A stretch of 64,000 bases of DNA from Galbibacter sp048266365 (GTDB lineage: Bacteria; Bacteroidota; Bacteroidia; Flavobacteriales; Flavobacteriaceae). The stretch covers positions 372,001 through 436,000 of the forward strand of contig NZ_JBLWZP010000002.1 of the NCBI RefSeq assembly GCF_048266365.1, in the 5' to 3' direction. The notes under the pieces were generated by a model that saw nothing but the letters and a program-made list of their open reading frames with translations, was not told where the DNA came from and ran no database searches. This document shows, piece by piece, positions 8,601 to 17,392 of this stretch (position 1 is the first letter of the stretch; each line of letters starts with the position of its first letter). Made by a program: the position numbers and the translations under genes.

Positions 8601-10874
8601 TTAATTCTGTAAATTTTCGTTTTTAGGGTATATCTCCTCCCAAGACGGAGGGTCAACTCCTAATAATTTCTTTACAAAGAAATCCTTGCGCTTACGTTCG
8701 CCGAAAGTACCTCCTGAGGAATGTCCCATACCTGGAATCACTACCAGTTCGAAATCCTTACCTGATTCAATTAGAGCATTGGCAAATTGAAATGTAGATG
8801 CAGGATCAACATTATCATCCAGCTCCCCTACCATTAACATTAAATCACCTTCCATTTGATTGGCATGAACAACATTAGAGCAGGCTTCATATTGAGGTCC
8901 AATAGGGTACCCCATCCACTGTTCGTTCCACCATATTTTATCCATGCGATTATCGTGACAACCACAGGATGCTACAGCCACATCATAAAAGTCATGATGA
9001 AAAACTAGAGCAGCTCCTGCGTTTTGTCCACCTGCAGAAGTTCCGCGGATTCCAACCTTTTCGATATTCATATATGGGTACCGTTGTGCAGCTGCTGTTA
9101 TCCATAATTTCCGATCAGGGAAACCGGCATCTTTTAGGTTTTTCCAACACACATCATGAAATGCCTTGGAGCGATTTGAAGTTCCCATACCATCTATCTG
9201 AACCATGATAAATCCAAGTTCTGCCAAAGAAGACATGGACCAATAATGGCTCTGAAAACTCTTAGGCACAAAAGAATCATGAGGTCCAGCATAGATATAT
9301 TCAATTACTGGATACGATTTGGAAGGATCAAAATTTGTAGGACGAATAATAATACCCCAAATATCTGTTTCTCCGTCACGCCCTTTTGCTGTAAACACCT
9401 CTGGAGCTTTCCAACCGGTGGCGTTTAATTCTGAAATATCTGCTGTTTCAAGTTTCTGAATAACCTTGCCTTTTGCATTTTTCAAAACTGTAACTGGTGG
9501 CATATCCACTCTAGAATACTGGTCCACATAATAGCTGTTGTCCTCTGAGAAAAATACCTTATGATTTCCGTTCTCCACCGTATAACGTTTAAAGTTTTTC
9601 CCATCAAAGTCAATTCTGCAATAATGTTTGAAATAAGGATCTTGATCCTTGTCCAATCCGCTCGCGATAAAATAAATATGTTGGTTTTTCTGATCCACCT
9701 TCACAACCTCTCTCACCGGCCAATCCCCTTTTGTAATCTGACGAATCAGTTTACCACTGCGACCATCATAGAGGTATAAATGATTCCAGCCATCCCTTTC
9801 CGATGCCCATATAATTTGATTTCCACCGGCCACATCTTTCCGATATTTTTTTGAACTGTAATCTATAAAGGTTGGACTTAATTCATCGATCAATACCTTA
9901 ACATCACCCTGATTTGCATCCACAAAAATAACGCTATAGCGTTGATGCCCTCTTTGATTGTACTCAAAGGTAAAACCACTACTGTCATCACGCCATTGGA
10001 AGTTGTTCAAGTGATACTGCCGATTAAATTCGGTTGTAGGAACCTCTATGTGCTCGCCGGAAATAACGTTAAATAATTGAGGACTCCTAAATGCAACCTG
10101 ATCACCAGGCTTAAGATAATCCCTAGACTGCAGCTTGGGTTGTAGTTGATCATCAGGGCTGGATTCCACAAAGTAAATCTTGTGATCCTGTGATGGTCTG
10201 TATTTGTAGGCCATTAACTTTTCACTGTCCGGGGACCAAACTATATGAGAAGAATAATAAAACGCTGCAGAACCGTCAAAACTCAATTGTTGCTCCAGAG
10301 CTGTCTCCAGATTTTTCACGTATACATTATAGTTCTTTATAAAAGCAGAGAATTTACCATCCTTAGAGGTAATGGGTTTAAGGTCTACTTCATCTGCCTT
10401 ATTTCCCCAATACCTTGTTGGTTTCTTTTGATCGAGACTATCAAGGAGTTTTATTTTATAAGTGGCCAAATGGCATAAAAGCTCCAATTTATCGACTTTA
10501 AATTTAAGCGTGTTATTTGTCTGATCTTCCTCTAGATCTCGAATTCTAATAGCATCCTCGGCGATGTCTTCTTTTAGAAATTCTGATAAACTATTTGCCA
10601 TTTTGGAATGATCAAACGCCATACTCCGAGTGTTGGACTTGGCATTAATTTTTATGTATCGTAATCCCTTCTTTGTATTGTTCATATACCAAAACACCTG
10701 ATCATTCAGCCAATGAAAATCCTTCGGCGAATTATACACCGTATTTTTAAACAAACTGTCCACTGCTACAGAACGCTTATAATCCTCTAAGCTACCCTGA
10801 GCAGAAGTTGTTACCACAAATAAAAGTGTTAAAGAAACACATATTTTTTCGAGACTATTATTCCTTATATCCAT
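8601..10874 (-). CDS. S9 family (DPP-IV-like) serine peptidase
   Basis: Prolyl-oligopeptidase-family exopeptidase of 757 residues from the ATG at 10874 (MDIRNNSLEK), which gives a good signal peptide ending at TSAQ. The frame is open to 10925. A DPP-IV-type beta-propeller fills the N-terminal two thirds; the C-terminal alpha/beta hydrolase has the triad Ser in GTSAGG (residue 613), Asp in ELDDNVDP (686) and His in GMGHSSG (718). Such enzymes typically release dipeptides ending in Pro or Ala. The gene heads the minus-strand S9-GH127-DUF5695 run, divergent from an AraC regulator. An S9 peptidase inside a glycan locus suggests a glycoprotein substrate (inference). Confidence 0.9.
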   Translation of the reverse strand: MDIRNNSLEKICVSLTLLFVVTTSAQGSLEDYKRSVAVDSLFKNTVYNSPKDFHWLNDQVFWYMNNTKKGLRYIKINAKSNTRSMAFDHSKMANSLSEFLKEDIAEDAIRIRDLEEDQTNNTLKFKVDKLELLCHLATYKIKLLDSLDQKKPTRYWGNKADEVDLKPITSKDGKFSAFIKNYNVYVKNLETALEQQLSFDGSAAFYYSSHIVWSPDSEKLMAYKYRPSQDHKIYFVESSPDDQLQPKLQSRDYLKPGDQVAFRSPQLFNVISGEHIEVPTTEFNRQYHLNNFQWRDDSSGFTFEYNQRGHQRYSVIFVDANQGDVKVLIDELSPTFIDYSSKKYRKDVAGGNQIIWASERDGWNHLYLYDGRSGKLIRQITKGDWPVREVVKVDQKNQHIYFIASGLDKDQDPYFKHYCRIDFDGKNFKRYTVENGNHKVFFSEDNSYYVDQYSRVDMPPVTVLKNAKGKVIQKLETADISELNATGWKAPEVFTAKGRDGETDIWGIIIRPTNFDPSKSYPVIEYIYAGPHDSFVPKSFQSHYWSMSSLAELGFIMVQIDGMGTSNRSKAFHDVCWKNLKDAGFPDRKLWITAAAQRYPYMNIEKVGIRGTSAGGQNAGAALVFHHDFYDVAVASCGCHDNRMDKIWWNEQWMGYPIGPQYEACSNVVHANQMEGDLMLMVGELDDNVDPASTFQFANALIESGKDFELVVIPGMGHSSGGTFGERKRKDFFVKKLLGVDPPSWEEIYPKNENLQN

Positions 10875-11033
10875 AAGATTAAAACTATATAAAATCCCAT
10901 TCATTATCTTGAAGAATATTAACAAAAATTCATATTATATTAACCCATTTTACTATTATTGTATATTTATTTAGGTATTATGATATAAAATGGATCAATT
11001 AAAAATTTCTAACAAACGGTGTATTAAATTTAC

Positions 11034-11053
11034 TCGGCACCCCTAAGAGCCGA
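11034..11053. promoter_or_regulatory. Dyad upstream of the AraC regulator
   Basis: TCGGC, ten bases, GCCGA: a short GC-rich dyad standing out in an AT-rich divergent intergenic region (10875-11099) between the S9 peptidase and AraC genes. It could be an operator for the AraC protein or a 5' UTR hairpin. Position and symmetry are the only evidence. Confidence 0.25.
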
Positions 11054-11099
11054 AACACTAAAGTATTAAAATCATATATATAATAATCAAAAGCCAACG

Positions 11100-11966
11100 A
11101 TGATGATTAAAACATTAAAGACCATGAAAGTATTGCCTTTTAAAATACCCAAACCTAAGCAAGAAGCACTGGTGTATCAAGAGGATCGTGGATTATATTT
11201 TTATGACAAGCTTCATCAACATGAAGAACTTCAAATAAGTTATATCCAAAAAGGGAGCGGTACATTGATCGTTGGAGATTCTATTAACACCTACAATGCC
11301 AATGACATTCTGATTATCGGTGGAAACATCCCTCATGTCTTTAAAAGCGACCCAGAGTCTAGCTCTGATTCTGTTATGTTCACCCTATTTTTCACTAAAG
11401 AAGCTTTTGGAAAAGGTTTCTTTCAAATTAGTGATATGGAAAAAACACAAGATTTTTTCACCCATGCGCAATATGGCATGAAAATATCCCGTAACCACGA
11501 AAAAATTGTAGCTATATTCAAGCGTCTGCGCGGACAAAGTAAAATTGAACGCATAGCATCGTTGTTAAAAATAATTGATCAATCCCTTATTCTAGATTAC
11601 AAACCCTTGTCTTCTTTTGTCTATGGAAAAAAATATACAGATGATGAAGGTAAACGCATGCGAGAAGTGCTTGAACATGCAATGGAAAATTATCACAACC
11701 AGATCACTTTGGAAGAAGTTGCCACTAAGGCAAATATGACCAAAAATGCGTTCTGCAGATATTTCAAAAAGAGAACAAATAAAACCTTTTTTCAATTCCT
11801 AATTGAAATGCGTATCGAAAACTCTTGTAAATTACTTTATAAAAACAGTGAGATGTCCATAGCTACGGTATCAGAGTTATGTGGCTTTCAAAACATCACA
11901 AACTTCAATAGAAAATTTAAGGAACTTAAGGGAATAACACCCTCTCAGTACAGAACTCAATTCTAA
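11100..11966 (+). CDS. AraC family transcriptional regulator with cupin sensor
   Basis: DNA-binding regulator of 288 residues. The N-terminal half is a cupin-like sensor domain (about 25 to 110, with LHQHEELQISYIQKG and ILIIGGNIPHVF). The C-terminal 100 residues hold two helix-turn-helix motifs of the AraC type, including ITLEEVATKANMTKNAFCRYFKK and the terminal signature VSELCGFQNITNFNRKFKELKGITPSQYR. It sits between the SusC/SusD pair and the S9-GH127-DUF5695 genes and is transcribed against both, so it probably controls the locus in response to a released sugar. ATGs at 11103 and 11124 are alternative starts. The ligand is unknown. Confidence 0.92.
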   Translation: MMIKTLKTMKVLPFKIPKPKQEALVYQEDRGLYFYDKLHQHEELQISYIQKGSGTLIVGDSINTYNANDILIIGGNIPHVFKSDPESSSDSVMFTLFFTKEAFGKGFFQISDMEKTQDFFTHAQYGMKISRNHEKIVAIFKRLRGQSKIERIASLLKIIDQSLILDYKPLSSFVYGKKYTDDEGKRMREVLEHAMENYHNQITLEEVATKANMTKNAFCRYFKKRTNKTFFQFLIEMRIENSCKLLYKNSEMSIATVSELCGFQNITNFNRKFKELKGITPSQYRTQF

Positions 11967-11995
11967 TAACAATTATCACCTTCCGGTTAAATTTA

Positions 11996-12024
11996 AAGGC
12001 GAATGATTAAAAACCATTCGCCTT
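11996..12024 (+). terminator. Hairpin between the AraC and susD ends
   Basis: AAGGCGAATG and CATTCGCCTT form a perfect 10-bp stem around a 9-base loop, 30 bases after the AraC stop and ahead of the convergent susD stop. The run of T is weak (CTTCTAAC), so it may serve both directions. Confidence 0.6.
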
Positions 12025-12067
12025 CTTCTAACAATTAATAATCTATCTAACATCAATTAATTTAATA

Positions 12068-13672
12068 TTACTGAATATACCCGGGGTTTTGCTCTAAATT
12101 CGTATTGGTATTCAATTGCTCAAGTCCTATAGGGAAAAGAATAGTATGATCGCCCTGAGGAATGTGGTTGTACCAGTTTTTAGTTTGGAAAACTCCAAAT
12201 CGAATCAAATCTGTTCTACGATGTGCTTCTCCTGCGAATTCCCACCCTAGTTCGTCTAGAAAGCGACCGTACTGAACCACGGACTGATCACCAAGTTGGT
12301 CAATACTACCATCTTCAGCTAAGGTTCCATAGTGCCAAGTTGTATTTCCTTGCAATTCAGCTCCTGTTACCGCTGCATCCGCAGGATTATCAAAGGATCT
12401 GTTTCGAACATCGGTAACCAAAACTGCTGCCTCTGCAGCTCTTCCGATTCTAAGTAAAGATTCCGCTTTAATCATCAAAACCTCGGTATATCTTAAAAAT
12501 GGAAAGTCATTGTTAAGCGACGCTGTAGCTCCGGATTCAATTTCATATTTCCCAAGTCTAAAACCTTGTGTAAAAGTACAATTGTAGATACTAGGCATTT
12601 CCTTAACCAAAGTCATTACCACACTACCATCAACAGCATTGATCTGATCTCCCATCAGCCAAGTGTCATCTAAACGTTTATCCCCTTCTTGGTAAGTATC
12701 AATGAATTGAGGATTACAGCTTGAACCTCCCCATGGCTGAGCTTCCATATTAAAAACAGATCGGTGATCCGGCAACAACATCTTCATGTGTTCACCAAAC
12801 TCAGGTGCATAGATTTGATCATATGGCACAGCAAAAACCATCTCGGAATTATCTTCATTTTGAGCATCAAATATCTCCGTGTATGTGGGCGAGAGCGAAA
12901 ACTGTCCGCTGTTTATAATTTGATCACATGCAGCAATGGCTTTGTCCCACTGTTGGTCACCAGAATACACCTCAGCATTCAAATATACCTTAGCCAGTAC
13001 ATGATAAGCCGCCCATTTGGTCATACGTCCATAGGTAGACCTATCAACAGTTTCTGAAAGTGAAGGAATTACGGTCGTGAGTTCAGACACTACAAAATCA
13101 TAAACCTCTCTTCTGGTGTTTTGAACCGGAAGCTCATCACCATAACTAGAGATAATTGGAACATTACCATGAGTATCCAAAAGCATGGAATAATACAGGG
13201 CGCGCAAAGCTCTCATTTCTGCAGCTATGCTCAAAGCTTGTTCCTCTGTAACAGGTAAGACTCCAGATTCAATCTGAAGAATAACCCTATTGGCACTGTT
13301 GATTCCACTAAAACAAGTTACCCAAGTATTTGTGGGTTGCCATTGTAAATTATCCCACTTGTGAAAATGCATACGTTTATAGGTTCCACCATCATCCCAA
13401 CCGTTAGGTCTAGTAGGTGTTACAATAATATCCGCTGATTCTTCCTGTAAATCAAACCAACCCTGCCATCCCATAATGTATCTAAGGGGTGTATAGGCGG
13501 AAGCCATAACGGCAATAATATCAGATTCCGCGGGGACAAATGAGTCCTCTGTAACTTCTGAATATACCTCCTCTTCAAGATTTGTACAGCCTGCCGCTAC
13601 GATAGCAAATACTATAGCAAAACTGAACATTTTCAAAGAAGCAGAGGTTATGTTTTTTGTTCTATTTTTCAT
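12068..13672 (-). CDS. susD: RagB/SusD family nutrient-binding lipoprotein
   Basis: Outer-membrane surface lipoprotein of 534 residues that captures glycan fragments over its partner SusC barrel. A lipoprotein signal peptide ends in the lipobox VAAGC (Cys near residue 29). The family pattern is present: N-terminal helical TPR-like region, ALRALYYSMLLDTHGNVPI, and the C-terminal stretch FLDELGWEFAGEAHRRTDLI followed by a final LNTNTNLEQNPGY. It starts 11 bases after the SusC stop, the usual SusC-SusD arrangement. The ligand cannot be read from the sequence; the adjacent GH127 suggests arabinofuranose-containing material. Confidence 0.95.
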   Translation of the reverse strand: MKNRTKNITSASLKMFSFAIVFAIVAAGCTNLEEEVYSEVTEDSFVPAESDIIAVMASAYTPLRYIMGWQGWFDLQEESADIIVTPTRPNGWDDGGTYKRMHFHKWDNLQWQPTNTWVTCFSGINSANRVILQIESGVLPVTEEQALSIAAEMRALRALYYSMLLDTHGNVPIISSYGDELPVQNTRREVYDFVVSELTTVIPSLSETVDRSTYGRMTKWAAYHVLAKVYLNAEVYSGDQQWDKAIAACDQIINSGQFSLSPTYTEIFDAQNEDNSEMVFAVPYDQIYAPEFGEHMKMLLPDHRSVFNMEAQPWGGSSCNPQFIDTYQEGDKRLDDTWLMGDQINAVDGSVVMTLVKEMPSIYNCTFTQGFRLGKYEIESGATASLNNDFPFLRYTEVLMIKAESLLRIGRAAEAAVLVTDVRNRSFDNPADAAVTGAELQGNTTWHYGTLAEDGSIDQLGDQSVVQYGRFLDELGWEFAGEAHRRTDLIRFGVFQTKNWYNHIPQGDHTILFPIGLEQLNTNTNLEQNPGYIQ

Positions 13673-13683
13673 CTGACTATAAT

Positions 13684-16600
13684 TTATAAGGTAAAATTAA
13701 TTCCTAGTGTAAATGTTCTGGTAGAAGGATATTTGTCCCTTTCATCGTTTCCTGGAGATAAACCATTTCTATTCACTTCCGGGTCAATACCTTTGTATTT
13801 TGTGAAAGTGGCCAAATTTAATCCTGACAGATAAATTCTAAAGTTATTGGTGAATTTCAAAGCATCCTTGGGAAGTGTGTACCCAAGGGTTACATTGTCT
13901 ATTTTTAAGAAATCTCCGTCTTCTACATAATGACTCACATAACGCTGTACATCATTTAGTACGGCCTTACCATATACTTTGTCAAAAGCAGTATCGAGAA
14001 CGTTGTAACTTACCGTAGGGTTTTCATAAAACATACGAGAGAAATTTAAAATTTGATAATCCAAGGCACCTCTCAAATTCACATTAAGATCCCAGTTTTT
14101 ATAAGAAACTGAGTTATTCCAACTGAAATATGCCTTTGGAAGACCATTGCCCAATACCTGACGATCATCAGTGGACGACTCCGTTGCGGGAATTATTTCT
14201 CCTTCAGGAGTCTCTATTAAAAAAACACCATCGTCAGTAATATCAACACTCTTAAGCCCATAGAAGTTCCCGATGGGTTCTCCTTCCTTCACTCTGTGGG
14301 TCTCGATTTGAATAGGTTCTCCTGTATAACCTTGGTAGAAGAAATCGTTAGTCAACTGAAATTCATCATTAGAAAGTGACACCACCTCGTTAGAGTTGGT
14401 AGAATAAGTCATGTTGGATGTCCAATTAAAATGTTCATTATCAAAGGGCACCAGGGTAAGTAACACTTCTAATCCCGAATTCTTAAGCTCAGCAACATTA
14501 GCCGCTATAGTTGGGTAAAAATATGGAGGTGTTGGAACACTATAATTAAATAAAGCTCCATCTGTGGTTCTTTGGTAATAATCAACAGTTCCACTAATCC
14601 GATGGTTTAAAAAACCAAAATCTAATCCGAAATTCACCTCTTTTTTCTTCTCCCAAGCAAGGTTAGGGTTAGCATTTCGAGAAGGTACTAATTCACGGAT
14701 CCAATTACCGTTGTTTAAAAAGTAATCACCATAGGTGAGTCCACTGAGGGATTGGTAATTTGATCCGGCATTAATCCCAGTCACCCCGTATCCTGCTCTT
14801 AGTTTTAGGTTATCCACCCAAGTTACATCCTCCATAAAGGACTCCTGGTCGATACGCCATCCTGCAGATATACCAGGGAAGCTACCCCATTTATTATCCT
14901 TTCCAAAACGTGATGAACCTTCATGTCGTAAACTAGCTAACAGCAAATAACGATCATCGAAGTTATACGTTACCCTTCCAAAAAAGGCGATTAATTTATC
15001 GGAGTTTTTATAACTTTCCATACCGGCCTCTCCAAGTTCTAAGCCCTGTCCAACTCCAATATTATTATAATTAAATCCATCGGTGGGAAACCTGCGGTTG
15101 GTTGCCCAAAATCCTTCGTTAACATTATCTTCATAGTTATACCCTGCCATTGCACTAATACTATGTTTACCAAACTTCTGATCGTAGTCAAAGGTGATTT
15201 GACCATAGTTCCCTCTATATTCATCAGTACCTCTGGAGGCAAAACCATCCTGCCCGTATTTGACCGTTGAGACGTGTTTCTTAGTTCTGTAGAAACCGCG
15301 AATATTTGAATTCCCTTTTCGCGTATAGAGTCCTTTTAGCGTTAGATTATCATTAAAGTCATAACTCATACTAAAATCAAAACGCAAATTTCTGTAGCGA
15401 TTCTCCCCTATGGTCTCTTCAATATATCCTACGGGATTGTCATAGAAATACACATCACGCTCATTCCAATTCCCGTTCTCATCATATACTGGTTCGGTAG
15501 GGTTTCTAATAATGGCTTGTCGGTAGATATAAGGATCAAAACTAGTTCCATCACCCAAAGCATTGAATACCTGTTCACTGGCAATAACTGCTATATTGGT
15601 TTTTAATTTGTTGTCAAACATTGCGTGATTTACACTGATACGACCGGTGTATTTTTCGGTCTCTGATTTTAGAAAAATACCTTCTAAATCTCTATAGTTG
15701 ATCGAAGCAGTGATATTAGTGGCATCATTTCCACCTCTAAAAATCAAATTATGTATCTGACTAACTGCATCCCGAGTAATTTCATCCAGCCAATCTGTAC
15801 TATGCCCAAAGTCTTGCAGGTTTGCACCCGTAAATTCATAACCCTGCGCAAATTTCTCACGCAGTTGATCTGCATCCAAAAAATCCATTTGTTCTGAAAT
15901 AGTTGACAACGAAGAATAACCACTATATTCAATAGTAGGACGCTCATTATAATTTCCTTGTTTTGTTGAGATTATAATTACACCATTCGTACCACGGGTT
16001 CCGTAAATTGCGGTCGCAGAACCATCCTTTAGAACGTCAATAGTTGCAATATCCTCAGGAGCTACGGTACTTAGACTTCCTGGAACGCCATCAACCAAAA
16101 CTAAAGGGGCTGTACCTCCAGTTAATGAAGACACCCCTCTTAATTTTATCTGCGTTCCTTCGGTGGGATCTCCTGAAGGTGCAGATATTGTAAGCCCGGC
16201 CACCTTACCTTGAATAAGTTGAGCGGCATCTTTTACATTCCCTTTGACAAAGTCTTCAGCTTTAACAGTAGATACTGCAGAGGTCACATCGGCCCTTTTC
16301 TGAGTACCATACCCGATGACAACAACTTCATCAAGTTCTTGTAAGTTTTCTTCCAAAACCACATTAAAATTGGTTTGATTCCCTACCTTAATTTCATAAG
16401 TTTCAAAACCAATATAGGAAACCGTCAAAACGGCATTGGTTGAAATTACACTTAGGTTAAATTTTCCGTCAAAATCAGTAACCACTCCAATAGAAGTGTT
16501 TTTTATTATTACTGATGCTCCAGCAATGGGAATTCCATTAGGGTCATTCACGCTACCCTGAATCCCGATTTGAGCCATTGAAGTAAATGACATCAAAAGA

Positions 16601-16686
16601 AAAACAACTAAAAAAAGCCATTTATAAGCAGTAAAATACTCCCCGCTCCCGATGTCTTCAAATGAATTGGTTTGTTTCATAATCAA
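13684..16686 (-). CDS. susC: SusC/RagA family TonB-linked outer membrane protein
   Basis: TonB-dependent transporter of 1000 residues that imports oligosaccharides across the outer membrane with SusD. After a signal peptide ending at SMAQ comes a carboxypeptidase-regulatory-like domain (about 40 to 115, IQGSVNDPNGIPIAGASVII). The plug follows, with the SusC signature VVIGYGTQKRADVTSAVS and VLKDGSATAIYGTRGTNGVI, then a 22-stranded barrel ending in the aromatic-rich FTLGINFTL. No anti-sigma-interacting STN domain is present, so regulation probably runs through the AraC protein rather than an ECF/anti-sigma pair. The ATG at 16680 is an equally good start. Confidence 0.96.
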   Translation of the reverse strand: MIMKQTNSFEDIGSGEYFTAYKWLFLVVFLLMSFTSMAQIGIQGSVNDPNGIPIAGASVIIKNTSIGVVTDFDGKFNLSVISTNAVLTVSYIGFETYEIKVGNQTNFNVVLEENLQELDEVVVIGYGTQKRADVTSAVSTVKAEDFVKGNVKDAAQLIQGKVAGLTISAPSGDPTEGTQIKLRGVSSLTGGTAPLVLVDGVPGSLSTVAPEDIATIDVLKDGSATAIYGTRGTNGVIIISTKQGNYNERPTIEYSGYSSLSTISEQMDFLDADQLREKFAQGYEFTGANLQDFGHSTDWLDEITRDAVSQIHNLIFRGGNDATNITASINYRDLEGIFLKSETEKYTGRISVNHAMFDNKLKTNIAVIASEQVFNALGDGTSFDPYIYRQAIIRNPTEPVYDENGNWNERDVYFYDNPVGYIEETIGENRYRNLRFDFSMSYDFNDNLTLKGLYTRKGNSNIRGFYRTKKHVSTVKYGQDGFASRGTDEYRGNYGQITFDYDQKFGKHSISAMAGYNYEDNVNEGFWATNRRFPTDGFNYNNIGVGQGLELGEAGMESYKNSDKLIAFFGRVTYNFDDRYLLLASLRHEGSSRFGKDNKWGSFPGISAGWRIDQESFMEDVTWVDNLKLRAGYGVTGINAGSNYQSLSGLTYGDYFLNNGNWIRELVPSRNANPNLAWEKKKEVNFGLDFGFLNHRISGTVDYYQRTTDGALFNYSVPTPPYFYPTIAANVAELKNSGLEVLLTLVPFDNEHFNWTSNMTYSTNSNEVVSLSNDEFQLTNDFFYQGYTGEPIQIETHRVKEGEPIGNFYGLKSVDITDDGVFLIETPEGEIIPATESSTDDRQVLGNGLPKAYFSWNNSVSYKNWDLNVNLRGALDYQILNFSRMFYENPTVSYNVLDTAFDKVYGKAVLNDVQRYVSHYVEDGDFLKIDNVTLGYTLPKDALKFTNNFRIYLSGLNLATFTKYKGIDPEVNRNGLSPGNDERDKYPSTRTFTLGINFTL

Positions 16687-16840
16687 TAGTTTTACAGGTT
16701 AATTCGTTAGTTTTTAAATAGATACAACATATTAAACAAAACCTAATATGACGCTCCAAATACGTGTTAGTTTAACACTTGTAAATTTATGATTATGAAT
16801 ATTAAAATTTATTTAAATATTAGCACATACTAATACTATA

Positions 16841-16870
16841 TTACCCACTTAACAAACAATAAGTGGGTAA
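16841..16870. promoter_or_regulatory. Perfect 11-bp inverted repeat upstream of susC
   Basis: TTACCCACTTA, an 8-base spacer, then TAAGTGGGTAA: a perfect dyad 155 bases upstream of the SusC start. It is not followed by a T-run in either direction, so it looks more like a regulator binding site, possibly for the locus AraC protein, than a terminator. The rest of 16687-17187 holds no visible gene; it is AT-rich upstream DNA for susC. Confidence 0.45.
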
Positions 16871-17187
16871 ACCTGAGAAAATACACTAAAAACTCAAAAC
16901 TATCCCATCCAGATAATTTGTAGAATAGTACTAAAAAGCATCCTTAGAAGGCCATAAATTCAAAAAGGATCACAACAGAATGGGCCGTGGTATATTATGG
17001 ATTTGAAGAAAAAAACCTTTGTTTTTAGCGAAAATTGTGATAAAGACAGTAACCCCTTATGCTTCCAGCTGACCGAAAAGTTATTCTTCTAGGGCGGAAA
17101 CTCCCTAAACATTAGAGTCTCACACCTATAATACTTCAAAAAAAGCATTAAAAAATATAGATTTCTTTAATCTATTAAATCGATGGA

Positions 17188-17219
17188 TTTGTTGCATTTG
17201 AAAAAAATAAATACATTTG
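17188..17219 (+). promoter_or_regulatory. Bacteroidota-type promoter for the sulfhydrylase leader
   Basis: A -33 element TTTG at 17188-17191, a 20-base spacer, and a perfect -7 element TACATTTG (consensus TAnnTTTG) at 17212-17219. Transcription would begin near 17226, leaving a leader of about 165 bases before the O-acetylhomoserine sulfhydrylase start. Confidence 0.6.
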
Positions 17220-17237
17220 TCAATCATTCCATTAATA

Positions 17238-17303
17238 ATGAAATTAACGACTTTTAAACATTACATTTATATGTGCTTGTCCTACCTTGCAGGGGCTATA
17301 TAA
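17238..17303 (+). CDS. Candidate leader peptide (21 residues)
   Basis: A short ORF beginning ATG AAA TTA ACG, 12 bases into the predicted transcript, and ending CLSYLAGAI followed by TAA. It carries one Cys codon at 17274-17276. Its codons overlap the left arm of an RNA stem (17268-17275) that closes just before the terminator, so ribosome position could affect folding. The stop overlaps an ATG (TAATG) opening a four-residue ORF that also holds a Cys codon. That it is translated and regulatory is inference; chance occurrence is possible. Confidence 0.4.
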   Translation: MKLTTFKHYIYMCLSYLAGAI

Positions 17304-17358
17304 TGTTGTGCTTTTAATAGAACACATATAGAGTCCTCATTGTTTGGGGACTTTTTTT
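17268..17358 (+). promoter_or_regulatory. Structured leader with terminator (attenuator or riboswitch-like)
   Basis: The closing stem pairs TATATGTG (17268-17275) with CACATATA (17323-17330). Directly after it an intrinsic terminator is formed by AGTCCTC (17332-17338), a 7-base loop, GGGGACT (17346-17352) and a T-run (17353-17358), 34 bases before the sulfhydrylase start. GTCCT (17279-17283) can pair with AGGGGC (17291-17296), and GGGGCT can instead pair with the terminator arm AGTCCT, giving alternative folds. A terminator in front of the gene implies conditional read-through. I could not match it to a SAM riboswitch class. Confidence 0.6.
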
Positions 17359-17392
17359 ATTTATTATAACAATTAAACATATTGAATCCATT

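Noticed and set aside
17303..17317. Four-residue ORF MLCF after the 21-codon ORF
   Set aside because: Too short to call as a gene; mentioned only as part of the leader.
17226..17392. SAM-II riboswitch ahead of metY
   Set aside because: Some words look alike (TTGCA, a TATAATGT-like stretch), but the 5' stem-loop is too short and the consensus pseudoknot cannot be formed.
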